From Actinomycetota bacterium (GTDB lineage: Bacteria > Actinomycetota > Actinomycetes > Actinomycetales > Actinomycetaceae): a stretch of DNA of 59,924 nucleotides. Positions 39,564-47,606 of this stretch are shown here, in pieces. The notes beneath the pieces were generated by a model. The model worked only from the letters and a program-made list of their open reading frames with translations. It had not been told where the DNA came from and made no database searches. The translations under genes were made by a program, and so were the position numbers. Position 1 is the first letter of the stretch. The number at the start of each line of letters is the position of its first letter. Location of the stretch: assembly GCA_009930425.1 (NCBI GenBank), contig RZYE01000002.1:1-59924 (forward strand), written 5' to 3'.

Positions 39564-41210
39564 TCAGGCGAGCGGCACCTGCCACTCCAGCCGGCTGCCG
39601 TGCCCCCGCCCGGGAGTGTCCACGCTGAACGTCCCCCGGTGGCGCCGCGCCCTCACCGCGAGGTTCGCGAGCCCGGAGCGGCGGGTCCGGCCCGGGTCCA
39701 CGCCGATCCCGTCGTCCTCCACGACCACCGTCACGTCGCCGTCCGGGCCCTCCCCGCGGACGTCGACCCTGACCTGCACGCTGGACGAGTGGGCGTGGCG
39801 TGCGGCATTCGACAGTCCCTCCCGGACCACGGCGACGACGTCGTCCGCGATGTCCGGGTCGACCCGAGCATCGACCTGGTCGACGAGGGGGTCGTCGGTG
39901 TCGCTGCCCACGGCGTGGTCGTCCACGCGGATGATGAGCGACGGGGCGAAGCCGAGCGCCGTCCGACCGATCGAGGCCTCCCGGCGGAGCCGTTCGACGA
40001 GGTAGACCGCCTCGTCCGGTTCGCGCAGCGAATGGACGATGGCCCTGATCTGGCGTACGGACTCATCGACGGAGGTCAACGAGCGCTCCAGGATCGAGGC
40101 GAGGTCCGCGTGCCCCTCCTCCAGCAGTCGGGAACGGGCCCCGTGCAGCTGCATGCCGGTGGCGAAGAGCTGCTGGATGGCGAGGTCGTGCAGGTCGCGC
40201 CCGATGCGCTGCCGCTCGGCGAGCAGGGCCGCAACGTCCTCGGCGTGGCGGGCCGCCGCGAGCTCGAGTCCGAGTGCCGCCTGCTTCGCCAGCCCCTCCG
40301 CCATGGTCAGGTCGGAGGACTCGAACTCCGGCCTGCCCTCCTTCCGGAGGAGGAGGATCACGCCGAGGCCCGTCCCGCGGACCATCATCGGCGCGTACAT
40401 GGCGGGCCCGAAGGGGCGCAATTGGGGCACGCGCATCGGGTTGGCCTGTGCGAGCGAGTCGACGATGACGCCGACTCCCTCCCGCAGCACCGTCAGGGCG
40501 CGGCCCGCGGGGGGGAACTCGACGCCGATCAGGGCGGGGGCGAGCTCGCCATCCGCGATCTCGCAGGCCCAGGTCTCGCCGATCGAGGGCAGCACGATGA
40601 GGCAGGTGTCGGCGTCCGCCACCTCCCGCACCTCGTGCGCGATCATCTGGAGGGCCTCCTCCTCGTCGGTGCCCTCCAGCAGCATCGTGGTGATCCGCTG
40701 GCTCACCGCCAGCCAGCGCTCACGGGCCCGGGACTCGCCGTAGATCCGGGAGTTCGCGATCGCGACGCCCGCTGCCTTGGCCAGCAGTCCCACCTCGGTG
40801 ACGTCAGCCTCCCCGAAGCCGCCCTCCTTGTCGGCGAGGTAGATCCGCCCGAACACCTGCTCGTTGATGCGCAGCGGCATGCCGAGGAAGGTCCCCATCG
40901 GTGGGTGGCCCTCGGGCCACCCACCGAAGCTGGGGTGGGCGGTCACGTCGTCGAGCACGAGGGCGCCCTCCGGCGGGATCTCGCCGAGCACGCCCGTGCC
41001 GCGTGGCGGGTGGCCCAGGATGCGTTCCGTCTCCGCGCTGACGCCGTGGTGGACGAATACGACCGTCCTGCCGAGGTGGTCCAGTACTCCGAGTGCGGCG
41101 TAGCGCGCCCCCGTGAGCTCCGCGGCGGCATCGACGAAGTCCTTCAGGACGTCCGGCAGGTCCAACTGGCTCGTGAGCTCGAGCGCGACGCCCAGCAACC
41201 GTTCGTTCAT
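39564..41210 (-). CDS. DevS/DosT-like two-GAF sensor histidine kinase (HisKA_3)
   Basis: GAF1 LTGARYAALGVLD...GHPPMGTFLGMPLRINEQVFGRIYLADK; RIGRDLHDLAIQQLFATGMQLHG; HATPase VVREGLSNAARHAHSS. ATG overlaps cydC stop (ATGA). Confidence 0.92.
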   Translation of the reverse strand: MNERLLGVALELTSQLDLPDVLKDFVDAAAELTGARYAALGVLDHLGRTVVFVHHGVSAETERILGHPPRGTGVLGEIPPEGALVLDDVTAHPSFGGWPEGHPPMGTFLGMPLRINEQVFGRIYLADKEGGFGEADVTEVGLLAKAAGVAIANSRIYGESRARERWLAVSQRITTMLLEGTDEEEALQMIAHEVREVADADTCLIVLPSIGETWACEIADGELAPALIGVEFPPAGRALTVLREGVGVIVDSLAQANPMRVPQLRPFGPAMYAPMMVRGTGLGVILLLRKEGRPEFESSDLTMAEGLAKQAALGLELAAARHAEDVAALLAERQRIGRDLHDLAIQQLFATGMQLHGARSRLLEEGHADLASILERSLTSVDESVRQIRAIVHSLREPDEAVYLVERLRREASIGRTALGFAPSLIIRVDDHAVGSDTDDPLVDQVDARVDPDIADDVVAVVREGLSNAARHAHSSSVQVRVDVRGEGPDGDVTVVVEDDGIGVDPGRTRRSGLANLAVRARRHRGTFSVDTPGRGHGSRLEWQVPLA

Positions 41211-42967
41211 CCGACTCCCTCGCTCGCTGCGCCCGCGTAGGCGGCGTTCCGCCGCGACAGCTCGTCGTGCGTCCCACGATCGCACACCGTCGCGGGTTCT
41301 GCGCCCCCGAGCATCACGACCTCGTCCGCGGCTCCCAGGGCGGCGAGGTGGTGGGTGACCACGAGCACCCCACGACCCGGCTCCCGGCGGGGCAGGTCCA
41401 TGAGGTCGGACATGATCGCATCCGCGGTCGCGCTGTCGAGGTGTTCGGCCGGCTCGTCGATGAGGAGGAGCGGGGCGGGGGAGGCCAGCGCGCGTGCGAG
41501 GAGGATCCGGCGACGTTCCCCGCCGGAGACGGTGGCGCCGTCCGCTCCGAGGAGGGTGTCCATTCCGTCGGGGAGGCCCGCGAGCCAGTCCCCGAGTCCG
41601 CACCGCCCGAGGAGATCCCGGCCCTCCTCCGGGGTGAGGTCGCCTCGTGCGACCCGGAGGTTCTCCAGGAGCGTGGTGGCGAAGATGTGCGCGTCCTCCG
41701 CCGTCATGGTGACGTGGCGCGTGACGGACGGGCGGGTGGCGCGAGCGACGTCGATCCCGTCGAGGTCCACGGAACCGCCCCGAGCGGGAAGCAGGCCCGC
41801 GAGTGTGGCCAACAGGGTGGTCTTGCCGGCGCCGGACGGACCGACGATGGCGATCGCGCGCCCGGGCGTCACGGCCAGGTCGACCCCAGTGACGACGACG
41901 GGTCCGCCCGGCCACCCGACGTCGAGGGCGCGGGCGGTCAGCACAGGTGAGGCGGAGGCGGGCACCTCCTCCGTCCGTTGGTCGACCCGCTCGGCGTCGT
42001 CGAGGAGCGCCATGACGCGCTCGGCGGCGCCCGCCGAGCGGACGAGCTGGACCGCGGCGGCGCCGAGCGGCGCCGTCGCCTCGAACGCGGCGAGCGGTGT
42101 CAGCACGACGACGGCCAGCTCCACGGGCGCGAGCGTCCCGGAGACGAGCGCGGGGATCCCGACGAGGATCGCGCCGAGCACGGCGAGTGCCATTGCGGCG
42201 ACGTCCAGGCCGGCGGCGAGGGCCGCGGGCCGTGCCGCCCGGTCCTGCAGCCGTTCCAGCCGGTCCTCCGTGGCCGCGAGTTCGGTGCGGATTGCGCCGA
42301 GGCGGCCCGAGACCGTGAGCTCGGCCCCGCCGTCCACCATCGTGAGGGCGGTGGCGGAGAGGGTGGCGCGTTCCTCCAGCTGTGCGAGCTCGCTCGCGCG
42401 GGCGGCCCACGCGTTGAGGAGCGGTCCCGCCGTGGCTGCCACGAGGAGGCAGGCGAGCAGGATGAGGCCGGAGGCGGGGGAGAGCCACGAGACGAGCGCC
42501 ACCGTGCCGGTGCCCACGACGAGGGCGACCCCGGCGGGGAGCAGTGCGCGGACCACGACGTCGCCGATGGCATCCACGTCGGCGCCGGTGCGAACGAGCA
42601 GGTCCCCACGTCGCAGGCCGGCCACGGTCTCGGCGGGGGAGTCGGCGAGGCGGAGGTACACCTGCTCGCGGAGGGCGGCCATGCCGCCGAGGGCGACGCC
42701 GTGCGAGACCAGCCTCTCGGCGTAGCGGAGCACGGAGCGCGAGATCCCGAAGGTCCGTACGCCCACGGCCGCCACGGTGAGGTCGAGGACGTGCGGCATC
42801 TGGGACGCCCGCGCGATGAGCCACGCCGACGTCGCCGTGAGGGCCACCGACGAACCCAGCCCGAGTGCGCCGGTCACGATCGCGAGCCAGACCCTCGACC
42901 AGGTGAGGTCCAGCAGCCGCAGTGCGCGGCGCAGCGCCACGCGCTGGCTCCGGCTGAGCAGGATCAC
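41207..42967 (-). CDS. cydC: Thiol reductant ABC exporter subunit CydC
   Basis: TATSAWLIARASQMPHVLDLTVAAVGVRTFGISRSVLRYAERLVSHG; IVGPSGAGKTTLLATLAG. GTG overlaps cydD stop. Confidence 0.93.
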   Translation of the reverse strand: MILLSRSQRVALRRALRLLDLTWSRVWLAIVTGALGLGSSVALTATSAWLIARASQMPHVLDLTVAAVGVRTFGISRSVLRYAERLVSHGVALGGMAALREQVYLRLADSPAETVAGLRRGDLLVRTGADVDAIGDVVVRALLPAGVALVVGTGTVALVSWLSPASGLILLACLLVAATAGPLLNAWAARASELAQLEERATLSATALTMVDGGAELTVSGRLGAIRTELAATEDRLERLQDRAARPAALAAGLDVAAMALAVLGAILVGIPALVSGTLAPVELAVVVLTPLAAFEATAPLGAAAVQLVRSAGAAERVMALLDDAERVDQRTEEVPASASPVLTARALDVGWPGGPVVVTGVDLAVTPGRAIAIVGPSGAGKTTLLATLAGLLPARGGSVDLDGIDVARATRPSVTRHVTMTAEDAHIFATTLLENLRVARGDLTPEEGRDLLGRCGLGDWLAGLPDGMDTLLGADGATVSGGERRRILLARALASPAPLLLIDEPAEHLDSATADAIMSDLMDLPRREPGRGVLVVTHHLAALGAADEVVMLGGAEPATVCDRGTHDELSRRNAAYAGAASEGVG

Positions 42968-44616
42968 GGGACCGCGACCTCCTGCGCGCGCACGGTGACC
43001 ACCCGCGTCGCCGCCTCGATCACGCTGGGGCGGTGGGCGATCACGATGACGGTCCTGCCCTGGGCGTGGAGCTCCCGCACCGTGGCGACGACGGTGGCCT
43101 CGGTCGCGGCGTCGAGGTGTGCCGTGGGCTCGTCGAGCAGGACGACGGGCGCGTGGGACACGAGGGCGCGCGTGAGGGCGAGTCGTTGCCGCTGCCCCAC
43201 GCTCAGGCCCACGCCACCGTGGCCGACGCGGGTCTCCCACCCGTCCGGCAGGGCGGCGACGTCGAACCCGGCGAGCGTCGCGGCGCGCTCCACCGCCGGG
43301 GTGATCGTGGGGGCGACGTTCTCGGCGACCGTTCCGGGCAGGATGGCCGGGCGTTGTGGCACCCACGCGACCTGCCGGTGGAGCGAGGTCGGCTCGACGT
43401 CCACGAGGTCGATCTCGACCCCGGCATGGTGGAGGACGATCCGGCCCTCATCCGGTTGGAGGAGGCCGAGCAGCAGGAGCGCCGTCGTCGACTTCCCGGC
43501 ACCCGTCTCGCCGACGAGTACCGTGATCTCGCCGGGATCGATCCGCGCGTCGAGGTGGGCGGGGGCGAGCACGGCGCGGCCGGGGGCCCGCACCCCGACG
43601 TCCCGCAACTCGAGGACCGTGCTGGACAGGGGCGGGGCCGGGGCCGTGCCACGATCGCGGACGGGCAGGTCGATGACGTCGAAGGCGGCGGTGGCGGCGG
43701 CGAGGCCGTTCGCGCTGGCGTGGAAGTGGGCTGCCACCTGTCGCAGCGGCTGCAGCACCTCGGGGGCCAGCATGATGGCGGCGAGGCCGGTCGTGAGATC
43801 GAGCTGGCCGTTGACGAGCCGCATCCCGACGACCACCGCGACGAGGGCCACCGAGATGCTGGCGATGAACTCGAGGATGGCGCCGGAGAGGAAGGCGATG
43901 CGCAACGCCCCGAGCGTGGTCGCGTTGTAGGCGTCCGCGAGGACCCGGACCCGGGCGCCGGGGCCGCGCTCCCGGCCGAGCGCCTTCAGCGTGGCCAGGC
44001 CCGCCAGCAGGTCCAGCACCTGGCCGCCGAGGCGCTCCATCATGGCGAGCCGCCTCTCCGTGTGGGTCTCCGTGAGCCGCCCCACGAGCCACATGAACAC
44101 CGGGATGAGGGGGAGAGCGAACAGGAGGATGAAGCCGGACGTGAGGTCGATGGAGAAGACCACCACGAGGACGGTGGGGGAGAGGATGGCCGCGAGCAGC
44201 AATTGGGGCAGGTAGCGCACGAAGTAGGGTCCAAGGTCGTCCAGGCCGCGCGTCGCGAGGGTCACGACCTCGGCGGACCGGGTCGCGTCGAGCCAGCGCG
44301 GGCCCTGGGAGACGGCGCTGTCGAGCACCTTCTCCCGCAGTTCGGCGACCACCCGGGTGGCGGCGCGGTGGGCGAGGCTCTCCTGGACGACGAGCACGAG
44401 GACCCGTGCCACGAGCACCGCGGCGAGGGCGAGCACGATGGGGACGACGTCCGGAAGGCTGGCGCGCCCCTCGATGACGGGCGCGATGGCGTGGGCGATC
44501 AGGAGGACCTGGGCCACGACCAGCGCCGTCGTCAGCACTCCCGTGGCCGTTGTCGCGACGATGTAGGCCCGTGCCGCCGACGCGTGCGCGAGGAGGCGGC
44601 GGTCGAGCGGCTTCAT
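42964..44616 (-). CDS. cydD: Thiol reductant ABC exporter subunit CydD
   Basis: MKPLDRRLLAHASAARAYIVATTATGVLTTALVVAQVLLIAHAIAPV; VGETGAGKSTTALLLLGLL; LSVGQRQRLALTRAL. Confidence 0.94.
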   Translation of the reverse strand: MKPLDRRLLAHASAARAYIVATTATGVLTTALVVAQVLLIAHAIAPVIEGRASLPDVVPIVLALAAVLVARVLVLVVQESLAHRAATRVVAELREKVLDSAVSQGPRWLDATRSAEVVTLATRGLDDLGPYFVRYLPQLLLAAILSPTVLVVVFSIDLTSGFILLFALPLIPVFMWLVGRLTETHTERRLAMMERLGGQVLDLLAGLATLKALGRERGPGARVRVLADAYNATTLGALRIAFLSGAILEFIASISVALVAVVVGMRLVNGQLDLTTGLAAIMLAPEVLQPLRQVAAHFHASANGLAAATAAFDVIDLPVRDRGTAPAPPLSSTVLELRDVGVRAPGRAVLAPAHLDARIDPGEITVLVGETGAGKSTTALLLLGLLQPDEGRIVLHHAGVEIDLVDVEPTSLHRQVAWVPQRPAILPGTVAENVAPTITPAVERAATLAGFDVAALPDGWETRVGHGGVGLSVGQRQRLALTRALVSHAPVVLLDEPTAHLDAATEATVVATVRELHAQGRTVIVIAHRPSVIEAATRVVTVRAQEVAVP

Positions 44617-44651
44617 GGACCAACTCTGCCACCGCGCGGTGGCAGAAACGA

Positions 44652-44686
44652 AACGGCGGCGGAGCGCCTCGCGCCCCGCCGCCGTT
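44652..44686. terminator. Hairpin between cydB and cydD
   Basis: AACGGCGGCGG-N13-CCGCCGCCGTT, perfect 11-bp stem; no long T-tract. Confidence 0.5.
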
Positions 44687-44692
44687 CCTCTG

Positions 44693-45784
44693 TCACCGCA
44701 GCTCGGACAACGTGAGGCCGGCGGGATCGGTGGGGATCTGCCGCGTCGAGAGCCGACGGCGGAAGACCCAGTAGGTGTACGCCTGGTAGGCGATGACGAC
44801 CGGCACGATGGTGAGGGCGACGATCGTCATGACCCGGAGTGTGTACGGGGTGGAGGACGCCTGGACGATGGACAGCGAGTAGGCGTCGTCGATCCGCGAC
44901 GGCATCACGTACGGGTGGAGCGCCATGAAGATCCACGCGACGGCGGCCGCGATGGCCACGGAGTTCAACAGGAAGGACCACCCTTCCTTGCGCTGGCGCG
45001 TGGTGGAGACGACCGCCACCAGGCACAGGGCTGCGACCACCAGGGGGATCAGCGCGAGGGCGCTGCGAGCGTGGGCGAACTGCCCCCAGAGCGCGAACAC
45101 GGCCGTGACGGCGGCGCTGACGATCGAGAGCCGGGCCGCGAGGTCGCCCGCGCGGCGCCGCAGCTCACCGTCCGTCTTGAGCGCGAGGAAGATGGCACCC
45201 GAGGTGAGGAACAACGAGGCCGTCACCACTCCCCCGAGGAGCGTGAAGGGGGTGAGCAGCGAGAAGAAGCCACCCGTGAGCTGGTGGGAGGCAGTGCCCA
45301 GCGCGCCCTCGACGGCCTCCGGGGGGACGACGGTGCCGTCACGCTCGACGACCTCGATGTCCATCCCCTGGACGAGGTTGGCGAACGCGACGCCCCAGAG
45401 CACGGCGGGAACCCAGGCGCTGAACACGTGGATGGTGTCCCAGCGGTTGCGCCAGGCGAGGTCGGAGACCTTGGGCCGCCACTCGAGGGCGGAGATCCGG
45501 AGGATCAGCATGACGAGGATCAGGAAGAGGGGGATGTACATCCCGGAGAACATCGTGGCGTACCACTCCGGGAAGGCGGCGAAGGTCGCGCCGCCCGCGG
45601 TGAGCAGCCACACCTCGTTGCCGTCCCAGTGGGGGCCGATGGTGTTGAGCGCCACGCGGCGCTCCTGCTCGTCCCTCGGGAGGTACTTCAGCAGCATGCC
45701 GACCCCGAAGTCGAAGCCCTCGAGGACGAGGTACCCGATCCACAGGATCGCGATGAGGATGAACCAGAGCGTTGACAGTTCCAT
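44693..45784 (-). CDS. cydB: Cytochrome bd ubiquinol/menaquinol oxidase subunit II
   Basis: LWFILIAILWIGYLVLEGFDFGVGMLLKYL; RRVALNTIGPHWDGNEVWLLTAGGATFAAFPEWYA. Confidence 0.97.
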   Translation of the reverse strand: MELSTLWFILIAILWIGYLVLEGFDFGVGMLLKYLPRDEQERRVALNTIGPHWDGNEVWLLTAGGATFAAFPEWYATMFSGMYIPLFLILVMLILRISALEWRPKVSDLAWRNRWDTIHVFSAWVPAVLWGVAFANLVQGMDIEVVERDGTVVPPEAVEGALGTASHQLTGGFFSLLTPFTLLGGVVTASLFLTSGAIFLALKTDGELRRRAGDLAARLSIVSAAVTAVFALWGQFAHARSALALIPLVVAALCLVAVVSTTRQRKEGWSFLLNSVAIAAAVAWIFMALHPYVMPSRIDDAYSLSIVQASSTPYTLRVMTIVALTIVPVVIAYQAYTYWVFRRRLSTRQIPTDPAGLTLSELR

Positions 45785-45796
45785 GGCCTTACCCGA

Positions 45797-47269
45797 TCAG
45801 TAGACGAACGACATGGGGAGCTCGGACCCGGTGGCGGCGGGCGGCATCTTGTTGGTCTTCGCGTCCACTCCCTCACGGGTGTAGCGCGCCATGAGCAGGT
45901 ACCAGACCACGCCGAGGGCGCCGTACAGCAGGGTGAACCCGACCATCGAGGCCAGCACCGTGCCGGCCGACGGCATCGTGGAGACGCCGTCCTGGGTCAG
46001 CATGTACACGAAGTCGACCGGGTTGGCGGGGTTGGGGTGGACCACCCACGGCTGGCGTCCCATCTCGGTGAAGATCCAGCCGAAGGAGTTGGCGAGGAAG
46101 GGGGCGGGGATGGCGATCAGGCCGAGCGTCGCGAGCCACTTCTGGCCGAGGACCCTCTCCTTGCGCATGTACCACAGCAGGGCGAGGGCGAGGGCAGCGG
46201 AGAACCCGGCGAAGCCGATCATGAGCCGGAACGACCAGTAGGTCACCATCAGGTTGGGGACGTACTCGACATCCGTGCCGAACTGGTCGGCGTACAGCTG
46301 GGTCTTCTCCTCCTGCAGGTCGAGGACACCGGGCAACTCGGCGGTGAAGGTGTTGGTGGCGAGGAAGGAGGTGAGCCCCGGAACCTCGAGGAGGGGGGTG
46401 GTGTCCCCGCAGTAGTTCGAACCGAGGCGCCCGATGGTGAGGATCGAGAATGGCGCGCCGGTGGTGGTCTCGCACAGCGCCTCGGCGGAGGCCATCTTCA
46501 TCGGCTGCTGCTCGAACATGAGCTGCGCCTGGTGGTGGCCGGTGCCGCCGACGGCGAGCCCGGAGACCGCGATCGTGACCAGGCCGAAGATGAGGGCCGG
46601 CCGCCACACCTTCTCGGCGTGCGCACGCTCGCCCCTGTTGACCGCGCGCACCATCCACCAGATCGCGATTCCGGTCACGAAGGTCCCGGCGGTCAGGAAG
46701 GCCGCCGTGACGACGTGCATGAAGGCCGAGACCGCGGTGGGGTTGGAGATCAGGGCCCAGAAGCTCACGAGCTCGGCGCGCCCGGACTCGGGGTTGAACT
46801 CGGCACCCACCGGGTGCTGCATGAACGAGTTGGCCACGAGGATCCAGTACGCCGAGAGGTTCACCCCGATCGCCGCGAGCCAGATCGCCGTGAGGTGGAG
46901 ACCCTTGGGAAGGCGGTTCCAGCCGAAGATCCACAGGCCGAGGAACACCGACTCGAGGAAGAAGGCCGCGAGGGCCTCGATCGCGAGCGGTGCGCCGAAG
47001 ACGTCCCCGACCATCCGGGAGTACTCCGACCAGTTCATGCCGAACTGGAACTCCTGGACGATGCCGGTGGCGACCCCCAGGGCGAAGTTGATGATCAGCA
47101 ACTTGCCGAAGAACTTGGTCAGCTTGAGCCAGTGCTCCTTGCCCGTGCGGTACCAGAAGGTCTGCATCAGGGCCACGAGCGGCGTCAGGCCGATCGTCAG
47201 GGGTACGAGGATGAAGTGGTAGACGGTGGTGATCCCGAATTGCCACCGCGCGAGTTCCAGTGCGTCCAC
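45797..47269 (-). CDS. cydA: Cytochrome bd ubiquinol/menaquinol oxidase subunit I
   Basis: LARWQFGITTVYHFILVPLTIGL; GVATGIVQEFQFGMNWSEYSRMVGDVFGAPLAIEALAAFFLES; GWIFTEMGRQPWVV. GTG start with SD GGAAGG. Confidence 0.97.
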   Translation of the reverse strand: MDALELARWQFGITTVYHFILVPLTIGLTPLVALMQTFWYRTGKEHWLKLTKFFGKLLIINFALGVATGIVQEFQFGMNWSEYSRMVGDVFGAPLAIEALAAFFLESVFLGLWIFGWNRLPKGLHLTAIWLAAIGVNLSAYWILVANSFMQHPVGAEFNPESGRAELVSFWALISNPTAVSAFMHVVTAAFLTAGTFVTGIAIWWMVRAVNRGERAHAEKVWRPALIFGLVTIAVSGLAVGGTGHHQAQLMFEQQPMKMASAEALCETTTGAPFSILTIGRLGSNYCGDTTPLLEVPGLTSFLATNTFTAELPGVLDLQEEKTQLYADQFGTDVEYVPNLMVTYWSFRLMIGFAGFSAALALALLWYMRKERVLGQKWLATLGLIAIPAPFLANSFGWIFTEMGRQPWVVHPNPANPVDFVYMLTQDGVSTMPSAGTVLASMVGFTLLYGALGVVWYLLMARYTREGVDAKTNKMPPAATGSELPMSFVY

Positions 47270-47304
47270 TGAAGGCCTTCCGCGTTGAAGGAGTTGTCAT
47301 TCCA

Positions 47305-47348
47305 ACGCTATTCGCGGAGCCGTGGAAGTCGCGGGACCATTGTCCCGC
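47305..47348 (-). promoter_or_regulatory. cydA promoter region with DosR/DevR-box-like palindrome
   Basis: Palindrome GCGGGAC-CATT-GTCCCGC 47331-47348; TAGCGT -10 at 47310-47305 on the minus strand; centre about 41 nt upstream of predicted TSS. Confidence 0.65.
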
Positions 47349-47606
47349 TTTCGTGACATCTCGTCAGGTCGGAGCACTGTCCCCTCGGAATGGGGATGGG
47401 TGGGTGTGCCATAATGGCGATGGGCCGGCGGACACACCCGCCACCGGCTCCGGGATCAACCTGATGCGCCGCCGCGAGGTGCCGCTGCAGACGGTGACGG
47501 GCCCGGCACCGTACGGTGCGACCCATGACTTCCGCCGGAAGGCGACGATGACGATGACGTGGTAGGTGCCACGGGTGTACCGCCTTCCACGGGAACGGAG
47601 CCCGAC

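Noticed and set aside
39564-42824. 1086-aa kinase ORF as called by the track
   Set aside because: N-terminal 500+ residues are out-of-frame cydC; true kinase start is ATG 41210 overlapping the cydC stop.
41207-44616. Possible lipid/drug ABC exporter pair
   Set aside because: Position next to cydAB and CydD/CydC sequence signatures indicate the thiol exporter CydDC, not a drug pump.
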